This document shows, one piece after another, positions 43,373-54,223 of a DNA stretch of 64,000 bases. A program made the position numbers and the translations under genes. Source of the DNA: an uncultured Anaeroplasmataceae bacterium (lineage in GTDB: Bacteria > Bacillota_I > Bacilli_A > Acholeplasmatales > Anaeroplasmataceae); NCBI GenBank assembly GCA_934229535.1, contig CAKQDS010000007.1, positions 1 through 64,000 of the forward strand. Reading direction: 5' to 3'. Each line of letters starts with the position of its first letter. The stretch's first letter is position 1. Below the pieces are notes generated by a model. That model did no database searches, was not told the origin of the DNA, and was given only the letters and a program-made list of their open reading frames with translations.

Positions 43373-44011
43373 TTATTCAACATCCATCCAGCTTGGATCA
43401 TTTGGATTCTTTTGGAAAGCAATTACCTTTTTATATTCAACTTCTGTAATATAATGATTTTCATGAGCTACAGAAGCTAAAACCTCAAATGAGCTTAAAG
43501 AATGATTAATTACATTACTAGCCTTTAATCTTTCTAAACCCTTTGCTAAATTATAAGTGAATATTGATACAACACCTAAAACATTAGCATTAACCGCTCT
43601 TAAGGCATCAACAACCTCAATTACTGAGCCTCCAGTTGAAATTAAATCCTCAACAACTACAACCTTTTTTCCTGTAGGAATTTCTCCTTCAATTTGGTTT
43701 CCACGACCATGATCCTTCGCACCACCACGAACATAGCCCATTGGAAGACGAAGAATTTCTGAAACTAAGGCAGCATGAGCTATACCTGCAGTGGAAGTTC
43801 CCATTATAACCTCAACATCAGGATAATATTTTTTTATAGTTTCAGCAAGACCATTTTCAATTACATCTCTTGCCTCTAAATGTGACAATGTTAAACGATT
43901 ATCACAATAAATTGGTGATTTAATACCACTAGCCCAAGTAAATGGCTCACTTGGTCTTAAAAAAACAGCTTTAATTTCTAATAATTTTTTTGCTACTTCA
44001 ACATCTAACAT
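43373..44011 (-). CDS. pyrE: Orotate phosphoribosyltransferase
   Basis: 212 residues. The start is the ATG at 44011, two bases after the pyrF stop, with AAGGAG ten bases upstream; the in-frame TTG at 44020 is less likely. PRPP-binding motif VVVVEDLISTGGS near residue 117-129, SGIKSPIYCDNR and the KDHGRGNQIEG loop. It joins orotate and PRPP to OMP. It is the last gene of the UMP operon. Confidence 0.97.
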   Translation of the reverse strand: MLDVEVAKKLLEIKAVFLRPSEPFTWASGIKSPIYCDNRLTLSHLEARDVIENGLAETIKKYYPDVEVIMGTSTAGIAHAALVSEILRLPMGYVRGGAKDHGRGNQIEGEIPTGKKVVVVEDLISTGGSVIEVVDALRAVNANVLGVVSIFTYNLAKGLERLKASNVINHSLSSFEVLASVAHENHYITEVEYKKVIAFQKNPNDPSWMDVE

Positions 44012-44012
44012 A

Positions 44013-44696
44013 TTATTCAAACTCCTTTACACATTCTAAATAAGCAGCCCTTGGATCTGCACTTGCCGTAATTGATCTACCAACAACAATATATGTTGAA
44101 CCAAGCTCACGAGCCATAGCTGGTGTTGTAACTCTTTTTTGATCTTGCTTACTATCAGTTGCAAATCTAATACCAGGTGTAACACTAATAATACCTAGTT
44201 CTTTAGCTATAGGTGCCTCAAGTGGTGAACATACAATGCCATCTAATCCCGCAATTTTAGCATTTGTTGCATAAGCCTTTACAACATCATTTAATGGCTC
44301 ATTAATATGAAGCTCATTAGTTAAAATTTCTTGAGAAATTGATGTAAGCTCAGTTACAGCAATAAGCTTAGTTGTTTGATTAACCTCTCTTAAGCCTGCA
44401 AGAGCCTCCTGCATCATTTTAATACCACCACCAGCATGAACATTAGTAATATCAACATCAAGTAATGCTATATTACGCATTGCCTTATGAACAGTATTAG
44501 GAATATCATGAAGCTTTAAGTCTAAAAAAATCTTGCAGCCCTTTTTCTTTAATTCTTTAATTAGCTCTGGGCCTTCTTTATAAAAAAGCTCCATACCAAT
44601 TTTTAAAAAAGGATTTAAGCCTTCAAAATTAGCTAAAAATTTATTTAATTCTTCTTTTGATGAAAAATCACAAGCAATTATTACTTCTCTTTTCAT
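44013..44696 (-). CDS. pyrF: Orotidine-5'-phosphate decarboxylase
   Basis: 227 residues of a TIM barrel. The catalytic D59-x-K61-x-x-D64 array is in FLDLKLHDIPNTV; VTPGIRFATDSKQDQKRVTTP and IVVGRSIT bind phosphate. It forms UMP from OMP. The ATG overlaps the pyrD stop (TAATG). Confidence 0.98.
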   Translation of the reverse strand: MKREVIIACDFSSKEELNKFLANFEGLNPFLKIGMELFYKEGPELIKELKKKGCKIFLDLKLHDIPNTVHKAMRNIALLDVDITNVHAGGGIKMMQEALAGLREVNQTTKLIAVTELTSISQEILTNELHINEPLNDVVKAYATNAKIAGLDGIVCSPLEAPIAKELGIISVTPGIRFATDSKQDQKRVTTPAMARELGSTYIVVGRSITASADPRAAYLECVKEFE

Positions 44697-45604
44697 TACA
44701 TTGTTCTCCTTATTATATCTTCTAAATTTGTAATACCAAGCTCAGCCATTACCTTAGGCAAATCTTCAATTATTTTTTTACAAATAAAGGGATCAACCAA
44801 ATTCATAGCACCAACCATTACAAGTGAAGCTCCAGCATACATCATTTCAATCACATCATAAGCACTACTAACCCCACCCATTCCAATTACAGGTATATCA
44901 ATATTATGAGCAACATCATAAACCATTCTTAGGGCAACAGGGAAAATAGCAGGGCCACTGAATCCACCCTTTTTAACAGCTAAAATAGGCTTTGCTGTTT
45001 TTAAGTCAATACGCATTCCAACTAAGGTATTTATTAAACTAATTGCATCAGCACCTGCACTTTCACAAGCTTTAGCCATAGCAACAATATCCGTAACATT
45101 TGGACTAAGCTTAACAATTAAAGGCTTTTTGCAAACTCTTCTTACTTCCTTAACTAAATTATAGGCAACCTCAGGAGAAACACCAAAGGCCATACCTCCA
45201 CCACTAACATTAGGGCAGCTAATATTTAATTCAATTGCTACAACCTTGTCACAATCATTAAATTTTTCTACCGTATTTACATAATCAGAAACACTATGAC
45301 CACCAACATTAGCAATAACCTTATGCTTATATACCTTATCAAGCTTTGGTATTTCTTCATTAATTACAGCATCAACTCCTGGATTTTGTAACCCAATAGA
45401 ATTAAGCATTCCCTCCTTGCATTCAGCAATTCTTGGTAAAGGATTGCCATAACGAGGATTAATAGTTGTTCCCTTAAGAGAAATACTTCCTAATATATTT
45501 ATATCATAAATATCATTAAATTCATAGCCAAAGCCAAATGTACCTGAGGCTGGTATTATCGGATTTTGAAATTCATAATCAAATAATTTAATTTTAGTAT
45601 TCAT
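44696..45604 (-). CDS. pyrD: Dihydroorotate dehydrogenase class 1B, catalytic subunit
   Basis: 302 residues. Catalytic C130 in LNISCPNVSGGG, FMN site PASGTFGFGYEF, and IVKLSPNVTDI. The class 1B form needs the PyrK electron-transfer subunit, which is encoded directly upstream and overlaps by TAATG. It uses NAD+ instead of quinone or fumarate, which suits a fermentative cell. Confidence 0.97.
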   Translation of the reverse strand: MNTKIKLFDYEFQNPIIPASGTFGFGYEFNDIYDINILGSISLKGTTINPRYGNPLPRIAECKEGMLNSIGLQNPGVDAVINEEIPKLDKVYKHKVIANVGGHSVSDYVNTVEKFNDCDKVVAIELNISCPNVSGGGMAFGVSPEVAYNLVKEVRRVCKKPLIVKLSPNVTDIVAMAKACESAGADAISLINTLVGMRIDLKTAKPILAVKKGGFSGPAIFPVALRMVYDVAHNIDIPVIGMGGVSSAYDVIEMMYAGASLVMVGAMNLVDPFICKKIIEDLPKVMAELGITNLEDIIRRTM

Positions 45605-46332
45605 TAAAATTTTACCTCCTTGGCACTAAAAACAGGTCCTTCCTTACAAACACGTTTAACACCATCTTTAGTTTCAATTGAGCATCCCATACAAGCACCA
45701 AAGCCACAACCCATTCTTGCCTCTAAGGATAAATCACCATTAGCATTATATAAAGATAAATATTTTAGCATTACAAGTGGTCCACAGGCATAATAATAAT
45801 CGAAATCCAAATTATTTTCCTTTAAATAGCTGACTGCATTACCTTTATAGCCAAATGTACCATCATCAGTTGTTACTATAACCTTACCTAATGATTTAAA
45901 TTCTTCTAAATAAAAGATTTCATCTTTATTTTTAAATCCTAAGATAAAGGTAGGATTAATTCCTAATTCATTAAATTTTTTACCTAAATTATATAGGGGA
46001 GCAATCCCAATTCCGCCACCTATTAAAAGTGGTTTTTTACTTTTATTTTCATCAAAGCCATTACCAAGACCTATAATAGCATTTACTTTTTTACCAATTT
46101 CATATTTTGTCATTTCCTTAGTGCCTTGGCCTAATATTTTATATAAAATTGTTATACTATTTTCATCATAGTCATTTATGCTAAATGGTCTTCGTAAAAA
46201 CTTAGAGTCTAGCTTTAACTCTAAAAATTCACCGCTATGCTTAATGGCATCAGTGTTTCCCTTAATACGCATTTTATAAACATCATTAGTTAATTTAGTA
46301 TTTTCTATTATTTCAAAGATTTCTTCAAGCAT
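45604..46332 (-). CDS. pyrK: Dihydroorotate dehydrogenase electron transfer subunit
   Basis: About 242 residues from the ATG at 46332, placed two bases after the carB stop with TGAGGAA upstream; in-frame TTG and ATG codons up to 46347 overlap carB. FAD-binding RPFSINDY, NAD-binding GGGIGIAPLYNLG, and a [2Fe-2S] motif C209-x4-C214-x2-C217-x11-C229. It passes electrons from PyrD to NAD+. Confidence 0.96.
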   Translation of the reverse strand: MLEEIFEIIENTKLTNDVYKMRIKGNTDAIKHSGEFLELKLDSKFLRRPFSINDYDENSITILYKILGQGTKEMTKYEIGKKVNAIIGLGNGFDENKSKKPLLIGGGIGIAPLYNLGKKFNELGINPTFILGFKNKDEIFYLEEFKSLGKVIVTTDDGTFGYKGNAVSYLKENNLDFDYYYACGPLVMLKYLSLYNANGDLSLEARMGCGFGACMGCSIETKDGVKRVCKEGPVFSAKEVKF

Positions 46333-46333
46333 A

Positions 46334-49300
46334 TTATTCCTCATCAATTGTTGAAATTCCCATTGTTGTTTCCTCTAAAACATTAAGTAAAACATTAACA
46401 GTATCAAGACAAGTAAATACCGGAACATTATTGTCAATAGCACAACGTCTAATTTGAATACCATCTCTTCTTGTCTTATTATTGCCTTCACTTATTGTAT
46501 TAACAACATAAGTAACATAGCCTTTACGAATTGAAGTTAAAATTTCTTCACTACCTTGACTTAATTTTTCTCTTATTCTTGTTTTAATACCATGTTCCTT
46601 AAGATACATAGCCGTACCGCTTGTTGCTTCAATATTAAAGCCAAGATTATAAAATCTTCTAATTAATGGTAGAGCAGCTTCCTTATCATTATCAGCTATA
46701 GTAGCAAAGACTGTTCCATAATTAGAAACTCTTTGACCTGAAGCCTTTAATGATTTATATAAAGCACGATTTAAGCTCTTATCGTAGCCGATTGCTTCAC
46801 CAGTTGATTTCATTTCTGGTGACAATACAGCATCAAGTCCGGCAATTTTTGTAAAGCTGAAGGTTGGAGTTTTAACATACCAGCGCTTTTTCTTTGGATA
46901 TACCCCAACATAGCCTTGTTCCTTTAATGAAACGCCAAGCATTACCTTTGTTGCAATATCAGCTATTGGAGCTCCACATGATTTAGCAAGGAATGGAACG
47001 GTTCTACTAGAACGAGGATTAACCTCGATAATTGAAACCTTATCATTTCCTTCAACAATAAATTGAATGTTATATAAACCAATCATTTGTAGTTCAACGC
47101 CAATTTTCTTAGTATATTCAACAATTATCCTTTGGGCATTTTCAGATAAAGAATATGGAGGATAAACACTCATAGAATCTCCACTATGTACACCAGTTTT
47201 TTCAATATGCTCCATGATACCAGGAATAAATACATCCTTGCCATCACAAATAGCATCTACTTCACATTCTTGACCCTTTATATATTTATCTACCAAAACT
47301 GGATTTTTAGGATTTAAATCAATCGCATCCTGAACAAATTTAACAAGTGAAGCCTCATCATAGACAATATGCATCATTACTCCACCAAGAACAAATGAAG
47401 GTCTTACAAGAACTGGAAAGCCTATTTCCTTTGCAACTCTTAAGCCCTCATCAGCACTAAATACAGCATAGCCCTTAGGCATAGGTATATTTAGCTTATT
47501 CATAATAATCTCAAATTGATCTCTATCCTCAGCTAAATCAATACCTTTAGCACTTGTTCCTAAAATTTTAACGCCAGCCTTATCTAATCTTGCAGCTAAA
47601 TTTATTGCAGTTTGACCACCAAGAGCAACAATTACTCCCTCAGGCTTTTCAAAATCAATAATATTCATTACATCCTCAAATGTTAATGGCTCGAAATACA
47701 ATTTATCTGATAAGGTATAATCAGTTGAAACAGTTTCAGGGTTATTATTAATAATAATTGCTTCATAGCCTAAATCCTTAATTGACCAAATAGCATGAAC
47801 AGTTGAATAATCAAATTCTACACCCTGACCAATTCTAATAGGTCCACTACCAAGCACAACAACCTTCTTCTTATTAGAACAAATAGATTCCTGCTCATGC
47901 TCATATGTTGAATAAAAATATGGAATATATGATTTAAACTCAGAAGCACAGGTATCAATCATTTTATATACTGGATACATATTATTTTGTTTACGCATAT
48001 AATAAATATCTTCAGCAGCAACATTCCAGCATTTAGCAATATATTCATCACTAAAGCCCATTTTCTTAGCTTGATATAGTACATCAACATTATTTTTATT
48101 CTTAATTATTTGCTTTTCAAATTGAACGATATTATTTATTTTCTCTAAGAAAAAGCGATCAATTTTAGTTGCAAAATATAAATCATCAAGAGTAATATCC
48201 TTACGAATCGCCTCAGCAATTGCATAAATTCTTTCATCAGTTTCTTCTAATATAAAATCCATAAGCTCATGACGAGACATATTTTTAAGCTTATTAAGCT
48301 CTAAATGACAGGCCTTTAGCTCTAATGAACGTACTGCCTTTAATAATGATTCCTCAATTGTTCTACCAACACTCATTACCTCACCAGTTGCCTTCATTTG
48401 TGTTGACAAATGTCTAGAAGCAGTTTGGAATTTATCAAATGGGAATCTTGGAATTTTCGTTACAACATAATCAAGAGTTGGTTCAAAGGAAGCCAAGGTA
48501 TTTGCAATTCTAATTTCATCAAGGCGAAGTCCACAAGCAATCTTAGCTGAAACTCTAGCAATTGGATAGCCTGATGCCTTAGAAGCTAAAGCAGATGAAC
48601 GAGAAACACGAGGATTAACCTCAATTACATAATATTGGAATGAATAAGGGTCAAGTGAAAATTGAACATTACAGCCACCCTCAATTTTCAAAGCTCTAAT
48701 AATTTTTAAAGCACTATTTCTTAACATTTGATATTCCTTATTAGTTAAGGTTTGGCTTGGGGCTACAACAATACTATCACCAGTATGAATACCAACTGGA
48801 TCGACATTTTCCATATTACATACAACAATTGCTGTATCGTTTTTATCTCTTAATACCTCATATTCAATTTCCTTAAAGCCTTTAATTGATTTTTCAACTA
48901 ATACCTGATTAACAGGAGAAAGCTTCAAAGCATTCTTACTTACCTCAATAACCTCTTCGTCATTATCAGCAAAGCCACCACCAGTACCACCAAGGGTAAA
49001 TGCTGGACGAAGGATTACAGGATAGCCAATTTCATTAGCAGCCTTTACTGCTTCATCAATAGTCGTTGCAATATGACTTTGCAAAATCGGCTCGCCAATC
49101 TTTTCACATAGTTCCTTAAAAAGCTCACGATCCTCAGCTGCCTCTATCGCACTTGCAGTAGTACCTAAAAGTTCAACCTGACATTCATCTAAAACACCCT
49201 TTTTAGCAAGTTGCATACCTAGATTTAATCCTGTTTGACCACCAATAGAGCAAATTAATCCATCTGGTCTTTCATAACGAATAATTTTAGCAACATGCTC

Positions 49301-49513
49301 TAAATCAAGAGGCTCCATATAAACCTTGTCAGCAATCTTTGTATCAGTCATTATTGTTGCTGGATTAGAATTTACTAGAATAACCTCATAGCCTTCTTCC
49401 TTTAAGGCAAGACAAGCTTGCGTACCAGCATAATCAAATTCGGCACCCTGGCCTATAACAATTGGACCACTACCAATAATCATTATCTTTTTAATATCTG
49501 TTCTTTTGGGCAT
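46334..49513 (-). CDS. carB: Carbamoyl phosphate synthase large chain
   Basis: 1059 residues, full length with two ATP-grasp halves (about 1-400 and 550-930; each starts with a GSGPI/IGQG-type motif) and a C-terminal MGS-like allosteric domain (about 930-1059). It makes carbamoyl phosphate with CarA. AGGAGGAAG lies in the end of carA, which overlaps by 23 bases. Being in the pyr operon, this copy should be controlled by PyrR. Confidence 0.98.
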   Translation of the reverse strand: MPKRTDIKKIMIIGSGPIVIGQGAEFDYAGTQACLALKEEGYEVILVNSNPATIMTDTKIADKVYMEPLDLEHVAKIIRYERPDGLICSIGGQTGLNLGMQLAKKGVLDECQVELLGTTASAIEAAEDRELFKELCEKIGEPILQSHIATTIDEAVKAANEIGYPVILRPAFTLGGTGGGFADNDEEVIEVSKNALKLSPVNQVLVEKSIKGFKEIEYEVLRDKNDTAIVVCNMENVDPVGIHTGDSIVVAPSQTLTNKEYQMLRNSALKIIRALKIEGGCNVQFSLDPYSFQYYVIEVNPRVSRSSALASKASGYPIARVSAKIACGLRLDEIRIANTLASFEPTLDYVVTKIPRFPFDKFQTASRHLSTQMKATGEVMSVGRTIEESLLKAVRSLELKACHLELNKLKNMSRHELMDFILEETDERIYAIAEAIRKDITLDDLYFATKIDRFFLEKINNIVQFEKQIIKNKNNVDVLYQAKKMGFSDEYIAKCWNVAAEDIYYMRKQNNMYPVYKMIDTCASEFKSYIPYFYSTYEHEQESICSNKKKVVVLGSGPIRIGQGVEFDYSTVHAIWSIKDLGYEAIIINNNPETVSTDYTLSDKLYFEPLTFEDVMNIIDFEKPEGVIVALGGQTAINLAARLDKAGVKILGTSAKGIDLAEDRDQFEIIMNKLNIPMPKGYAVFSADEGLRVAKEIGFPVLVRPSFVLGGVMMHIVYDEASLVKFVQDAIDLNPKNPVLVDKYIKGQECEVDAICDGKDVFIPGIMEHIEKTGVHSGDSMSVYPPYSLSENAQRIIVEYTKKIGVELQMIGLYNIQFIVEGNDKVSIIEVNPRSSRTVPFLAKSCGAPIADIATKVMLGVSLKEQGYVGVYPKKKRWYVKTPTFSFTKIAGLDAVLSPEMKSTGEAIGYDKSLNRALYKSLKASGQRVSNYGTVFATIADNDKEAALPLIRRFYNLGFNIEATSGTAMYLKEHGIKTRIREKLSQGSEEILTSIRKGYVTYVVNTISEGNNKTRRDGIQIRRCAIDNNVPVFTCLDTVNVLLNVLEETTMGISTIDEE

Positions 49514-50597
49514 GCTTACTTCCTCCTCTTTTCTTCATCAAATCCATAAATCTAGCAAACACATATTCGCTATCCTCAGGACCAGCAGCACTTTCCGGAT
49601 GATATTGGACAGCAATAACATCATTTTCCTTATCCATTACACCCTCTGCCTCACCATCAATCAAATTAATATGAGTAAGCTCAAGGCCAGTACCCTCTAA
49701 GCTTTTAATATCAATTGCAAATGAGTGATTTTGTGATGTTATTTCCACCTTATCAGTTAATAAATTTTTAACTGGATGATTTGAACCACGATGACCAAAT
49801 TTCATTTTGTAGGTTTTAGCTCCATAAGCAAGGCCAATAATTTGATGTCCAAGGCAAATTCCTAAAATTGGAAGCTTGCCCTTCATTTCCTTAACTAACT
49901 CAATTACCTGACTAACATTTTCAGGATCTCCTGGACCATTAGATAAAAATAAACCATCAGGATTATATTTTAAGATTTCATTTTTACTAGTATTATAAGG
50001 AACAACAACTACATTACAGCCACATTGATTTAGCTTACGAATAATGTTAAGCTTAACACCACAATCGATAGCTACAACAGTGTAAAGAGGATTTCTGGTT
50101 CTTGAATACCAAACCTTTTTACTACTAACCTTTGATACTTGATTTTTTGGAAAATCATAATTTTTAATTTTCTCTAAGCATTCCTCGATTGGCTTATCAA
50201 CTGAGGTAATCATTGCCTTCATAGAACCATGCTCACGAATTATTCTTACAAGCTCACGAGTATCAATATCCGCTATTCCTGGCACATTATTTTCATCCAT
50301 TACCTCTCCAAGTGTTTTAGTAAATCTAAAATTTGAAGGTAGATCATTATATTCATGAACAATAAAGCCAGACATATAAATATTCTTAGATTCATAATCC
50401 TCATCAGCTAAGCCATAATTACCAATTAAAGGATAGCTCATTACTACCATTTGATCACAATATGATGGATCAGATAAAATTTCCTGGTAGCCTACTACCG
50501 AAGTATTAAAAACAATCTCAGCAATTTTTTCCTTGGAAGAACCAAAGCCAGTTCCAATAAAAAATCTACCGTCCTCTAAAACTAATTTTCTTTTCAT
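49491..50597 (-). CDS. carA: Carbamoyl phosphate synthase small chain
   Basis: 368 residues. The class I glutamine amidotransferase has [15 protein letters not shown] with the catalytic Cys and [15 protein letters not shown] with the His-Glu. The N-terminal domain begins [15 protein letters not shown]. The ATG overlaps the pyrC stop; its ribosome site is weak, so coupling is likely. Confidence 0.98.
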   Translation of the reverse strand: MKRKLVLEDGRFFIGTGFGSSKEKIAEIVFNTSVVGYQEILSDPSYCDQMVVMSYPLIGNYGLADEDYESKNIYMSGFIVHEYNDLPSNFRFTKTLGEVMDENNVPGIADIDTRELVRIIREHGSMKAMITSVDKPIEECLEKIKNYDFPKNQVSKVSSKKVWYSRTRNPLYTVVAIDCGVKLNIIRKLNQCGCNVVVVPYNTSKNEILKYNPDGLFLSNGPGDPENVSQVIELVKEMKGKLPILGICLGHQIIGLAYGAKTYKMKFGHRGSNHPVKNLLTDKVEITSQNHSFAIDIKSLEGTGLELTHINLIDGEAEGVMDKENDVIAVQYHPESAAGPEDSEYVFARFMDLMKKRGGSKHAQKNRY

Positions 50598-51805
50598 TAT
50601 TTACCATCCTTTTGATACACTATTTTTCCATTACAAATTGTAAGTATCGGCCAGCCATATAGCTTATAACCAATATAGGGACTATTTTGGGCCTTTGATT
50701 TAATTTCATCAACACTATAGGTATGAGGATTATCAATATCAATAACCACTAAATTACAATTATTTCCAACTCTTATTTCATTATTTTCTAAATTAAATAT
50801 TCTACTTGGATTATCTACAAGCCATCTTTTTAAATCTAATAAGCTAGCCTTATTAGTTTTTATAAGATTAGTATAAACTAAAGGTAGTGTAGTTTCAAGT
50901 CCAATAATACCATTAGGGCATTTAGAATATTCTCTTTGCTTTTCCTCAATTGAATGAGGAGCATGATCAGAAGCAATAATATCAGCTGTACCATCAAGTA
51001 AAGCCTTAATGGTAGCCTTCATATCCTCACTACTTCTTAGAGGAGGATTCATCTTAAAATTAGGATTATCATTAATCATTTCTTCATTTAAAAATAAATG
51101 ATGGGGAGCAACCTCACAAGTAATTTTAGCTCCATTTTCCTTAGCTTCTCTTATAAAATCAAAGCTTTCTTTAGTAGACATATGACAAAAATGATATTTA
51201 ACATCATTTTTGATAGCATATTTTATTTCTCTTTCTACAGCTAAATATTCTCCCTTAGGAGCAGTTTTATAAATATTATCCTCAGCATGAGAAGCAATAA
51301 CTAAATTATTTTTTTTAACTAGCTTCATGCCTTGGTCTAAAAGCTCTAAATTATTAACACCAACACCATCATCAGATATAGCCTTAACATACTTAGCTAA
51401 ATCATCTATATCAGCAAGCTCTTCACCCTTTTCACCCTTAGTAAAAGCCCCATATGGATAAATATTAACTACTGAATCTTTATTAATAATATCCATCTCA
51501 ACCTTCAAATTTTCAACTGAATCGGGAACAGGATTTAAATTAGGCATTGTCATAATTGTAGTAAAGCCACCCTTTGCCGCAGACATACTACCAGTCTTTA
51601 TTGTTTCCTTATATTCAAATCCCGGCTCACGTAGATGAACATGAACATCAATCAAGCCTGGAAAAATTATTCTTCCACTACAATCAATTATTTCATAATC
51701 TCCCAAAATATTAGGAGCAATTTCAATTATTTTTTTATCATCGATTAAAATATCAAGTTTTTTAAGTTCATCTTGCATTACAAGACCATTTTTTAATAAA
51801 ATCAT
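50597..51805 (-). CDS. pyrC: Dihydroorotase
   Basis: 402 residues of the class I amidohydrolase type: metal ligands H55 and H57 in DVHVHLREPG, GFTTIMTMPNLNPVPD, ITCEVAPHHL, and ASDHAPHSIEEK. It closes carbamoyl aspartate to dihydroorotate. It overlaps pyrB by ATGA. Confidence 0.97.
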   Translation of the reverse strand: MILLKNGLVMQDELKKLDILIDDKKIIEIAPNILGDYEIIDCSGRIIFPGLIDVHVHLREPGFEYKETIKTGSMSAAKGGFTTIMTMPNLNPVPDSVENLKVEMDIINKDSVVNIYPYGAFTKGEKGEELADIDDLAKYVKAISDDGVGVNNLELLDQGMKLVKKNNLVIASHAEDNIYKTAPKGEYLAVEREIKYAIKNDVKYHFCHMSTKESFDFIREAKENGAKITCEVAPHHLFLNEEMINDNPNFKMNPPLRSSEDMKATIKALLDGTADIIASDHAPHSIEEKQREYSKCPNGIIGLETTLPLVYTNLIKTNKASLLDLKRWLVDNPSRIFNLENNEIRVGNNCNLVVIDIDNPHTYSVDEIKSKAQNSPYIGYKLYGWPILTICNGKIVYQKDGK

Positions 51806-52677
51806 AAATTACCATCCAATACCATAGAAATAACAGCCATTCTTACAAAAACACCATTTGTCATTTGCTTATAAATTCTACTTTTTTCACATTCAGCAAC
51901 ACTATCAGCAATTTCTACGCCACGATTAATTGGAGCAGGATGCATTATAATAGCATTCTTCTTCATCTTATTTACACGTTCCTCTGTTAAACCATATAAC
52001 TTATGATATTCACTAACACTCATCTTCATTTTTTCTTGGTGGCGCTCAAATTGAACACGAAGAAGCATTATAACATCACATTTAAGAATAGCCTCATCTA
52101 TTGTTAAATAAGGAGCACAGCCATCATTAAATTCACTTGGTCCTGAAATATAAACCTCCATACCAAGTCGCTTCATAATTTCTAAATCACCATGAGCCAC
52201 CCTTGAATGAGATATATCACCAATTATACATACCTTTAGCCCAGCAAAATGACCATATTCCTCATAAATAGTCATAAGATCAAGTAAGCTTTGGGTAGGA
52301 TGGTTTGCAGCACCATCTCCGCCATTAAATATCGGCATCTTAATATTTTCTAGTTCCTTATAATAATCATCCTGACTATGACGAATTACTACTCCATCCA
52401 TACCAAGTGCTTCAAAGGTTCTAACTGTATCATATAATGTTTCACCCTTATTAACTGAAGATGCACTAGCATTAAAGCCAATAACATTTATTCCTAAATT
52501 AATCATTGCTGTTTGGAAAGAATATTGCGTTCTTGTTGAATTTTCAAAAAAAAGGGTTGCCATCTTCTTACCTGGATATTTCTTAGAAGATTTGCCACCC
52601 TTAAATGCCAACGCTAAATCAATAATCTCTTGAATTTTTTGTGTAGATAATGTTTGTAATGTAAATAAACCTCTCAT
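51802..52677 (-). CDS. pyrB: Aspartate carbamoyltransferase catalytic chain
   Basis: 291 residues. Carbamoyl phosphate loop S47-T-R-T50 in ENSTRTQYSFQ, GDGAANHPTQSLLDL, IGDISHSRVAHGD, MHPAPINRGVEI. It makes carbamoyl aspartate. It is the first gene of the operon, behind a PyrR-type attenuator with GAGGTGA before the ATG. No regulatory chain pyrI is present, as usual in Firmicutes. Confidence 0.97.
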   Translation of the reverse strand: MRGLFTLQTLSTQKIQEIIDLALAFKGGKSSKKYPGKKMATLFFENSTRTQYSFQTAMINLGINVIGFNASASSVNKGETLYDTVRTFEALGMDGVVIRHSQDDYYKELENIKMPIFNGGDGAANHPTQSLLDLMTIYEEYGHFAGLKVCIIGDISHSRVAHGDLEIMKRLGMEVYISGPSEFNDGCAPYLTIDEAILKCDVIMLLRVQFERHQEKMKMSVSEYHKLYGLTEERVNKMKKNAIIMHPAPINRGVEIADSVAECEKSRIYKQMTNGVFVRMAVISMVLDGNL

Positions 52678-52688
52678 GTTTTCACCTC

Positions 52689-52824
52689 AAAAAAAATGGT
52701 CTTTATGTCCATAAACGCACAAAAAAACCATAATAAAAGCAAATATCTAGTTTCCTTGTAGCCTCTCTGGACTATCTTAAAGCCTTATCGTATGAATTAT
52801 ATCACAAAGAGGACTACAAAGCAA
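52689..52824 (-). promoter_or_regulatory. pyr operon promoter and PyrR attenuator
   Basis: On minus: promoter TTGCTT (52819-52824), 17 bases, TATAAT (52796-52801). The leader then holds AGTCCAGAGAGGCT (52773-52760), the PyrR-binding loop consensus, and a hairpin with ATGGT/ACCAT arms (52727-52731, 52696-52700) followed by eight T, just before pyrB. UMP-bound PyrR would favour the terminator. The pyrR gene itself is not in this window. Confidence 0.92.
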
Positions 52825-52895
52825 CCACTTATTTAATTTATGCTACTTATTTGTTAATTGAAAAAGTAAATTCCGCTATAAATAGTAGAAAAAAA
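52825..52895. other. Short gap with no gene
   Basis: About 70 AT-rich bases between the pyr promoter and the terminator of the secretion-like locus; nothing recognisable. Confidence 0.5.
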
Positions 52896-52917
52896 GTAGG
52901 TTTAATACACAACCTAC
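52884..52917 (-). terminator. Terminator of the type VII-like locus
   Basis: GTAGGTT (52896-52902) pairs with AACCTAC (52911-52917); on minus CTTTTTTTC-type tail follows. The stem includes the stop codon of the last gene. Confidence 0.85.
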
Positions 52918-53960
52918 CTTAATACTGAAATATATTTTAAAAGCTCATTATATGCTAACCTTAATTTATCAGTTGTCTTTTTTAAGAAATCAACATAATT
53001 GTTAGCATTAGTGGTAATATCGCTACATATCGTTTTACTAGAGCTTGATAGTTCAGATTGGAATGAATCATTAAGATACATAACATTATTAATAAGAACA
53101 TCATTTTCATTTCTTATTTTATTGATAAGATTTTGAAAATAATTAATATAATTAACCAAATTACTAACTCTATCAATAGAAACATTACAAACACTATCTT
53201 CTTCATTAATATTTAAAAGATTAATAACATTATTAATGTATGTTTTTAAATTATCAGTTATATTTTTTAATTTGTCAATTAAGGAAATATAACTAGAGCA
53301 ATAATTTTTAAAGCTATTAAAGCTTTCCTTTAGTATTCTTAAATTATCTCTTAAATTAGATAATGCTTTTTCTAGGCTTCTTTTGTTAGCTTCTAATTGC
53401 TTAATTATATTTTCTAATTCTTTGTTAACACCATTAACATAGCTAATATTTGATTCAATATTTCTTAATGCCTCATTTGCTCTTCGAAGAGCCTCATTGG
53501 CATTCCCTAGATTAGCATTAGCACAAGAAATGCCTTTGCTTGCTTCATTTTTAGCTCTTGCATAAGCCTCATTATTCATTCTATCAACATCACTATTACC
53601 AGTTGAGCTTGGCTTTGATATATTAGACATAGCTCTTGTTGCGGCTTCTCTTTCTGCCTCTACCCCTGCAACAATGCTTCTACATTCCTCTATACGCTTT
53701 AAAGCCTTATCGCGTTCATTATCTAATTGATTTAAAACATAATTATTATCATCAAGAACATTTTTGGCTGTATCAATATCATAATTAATTTTATCCGTAG
53801 ATTCATTAATTGTTTTTATTGCTTCATTAATTTTATTTTCAATAATTTCATAAGCTTTATTAGCATCAGCATAATATCTTTTTAAATCATTTTCAATATT
53901 ATCCAAATTATTTTTAAAGCTTTCAATATATCCTCTTGTAGTATTCACCTGAAAACTCAT
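52914..53960 (-). CDS. Coiled-coil protein of unknown function in the type VII-like locus
   Basis: 348 residues, almost entirely helical with long heptad-like stretches (about 10-105, 140-245, 260-345), no signal peptide or membrane segment, and a short break with Ser/Gly near residue 115-125 (KPSSTGNSD). Only the second half is split by NxxN-rich segments. It overlaps the 88-residue gene (ATGA) and is the last gene of the locus. Size and form recall the N-terminal helical part of LXG-type T7SS substrates, but no toxin domain is attached, and no C-terminal Y-x-x-x-D/E signal is evident. A structural component or carrier of the secretion system is possible. Confidence 0.7.
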   Translation of the reverse strand: MSFQVNTTRGYIESFKNNLDNIENDLKRYYADANKAYEIIENKINEAIKTINESTDKINYDIDTAKNVLDDNNYVLNQLDNERDKALKRIEECRSIVAGVEAEREAATRAMSNISKPSSTGNSDVDRMNNEAYARAKNEASKGISCANANLGNANEALRRANEALRNIESNISYVNGVNKELENIIKQLEANKRSLEKALSNLRDNLRILKESFNSFKNYCSSYISLIDKLKNITDNLKTYINNVINLLNINEEDSVCNVSIDRVSNLVNYINYFQNLINKIRNENDVLINNVMYLNDSFQSELSSSSKTICSDITTNANNYVDFLKKTTDKLRLAYNELLKYISVLR

Positions 53961-54223
53961 AGCTTAACCCTCTTTTTTTCAATTAGAGAGGCAATTGATT
54001 CATATTTATAATCATCAGGATTTATTTTTGATAATTTATTGATTATATCATAATAATTTCCTAAATTTCTATTGAAGCTACTAAGCGGCTTTTTTAGTTC
54101 ATTTAATAAAGATTTACCAATATCATCATCCCAAGCTGTAATATTTATCTTATATTCACTTACATCAATGCTTTCACCAAAAAATGAACCATCAGGTATG
54201 GTGATTTTTCCAAAAAAAACCAT
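53957..54223 (-). CDS. Small protein of unknown function in the type VII-like locus
   Basis: 88 residues. The first 35 residues are strand-rich (MVFFGKITIPDGSFFG, ITAWDDD), the rest helical with a basic end (EKKRVKL). No family recognised. It overlaps its neighbours on both sides by four or three bases (TAATG and ATGA), so it is a fixed part of the operon and not chance. Confidence 0.65.
   Translation of the reverse strand: MVFFGKITIPDGSFFGESIDVSEYKINITAWDDDIGKSLLNELKKPLSSFNRNLGNYYDIINKLSKINPDDYKYESIASLIEKKRVKL

Noticed and set aside
52914..53960. LXG toxin of the type VII system
   Set aside because: There is no toxin domain at the C-terminus and no immunity-like gene; only the helical part is present.
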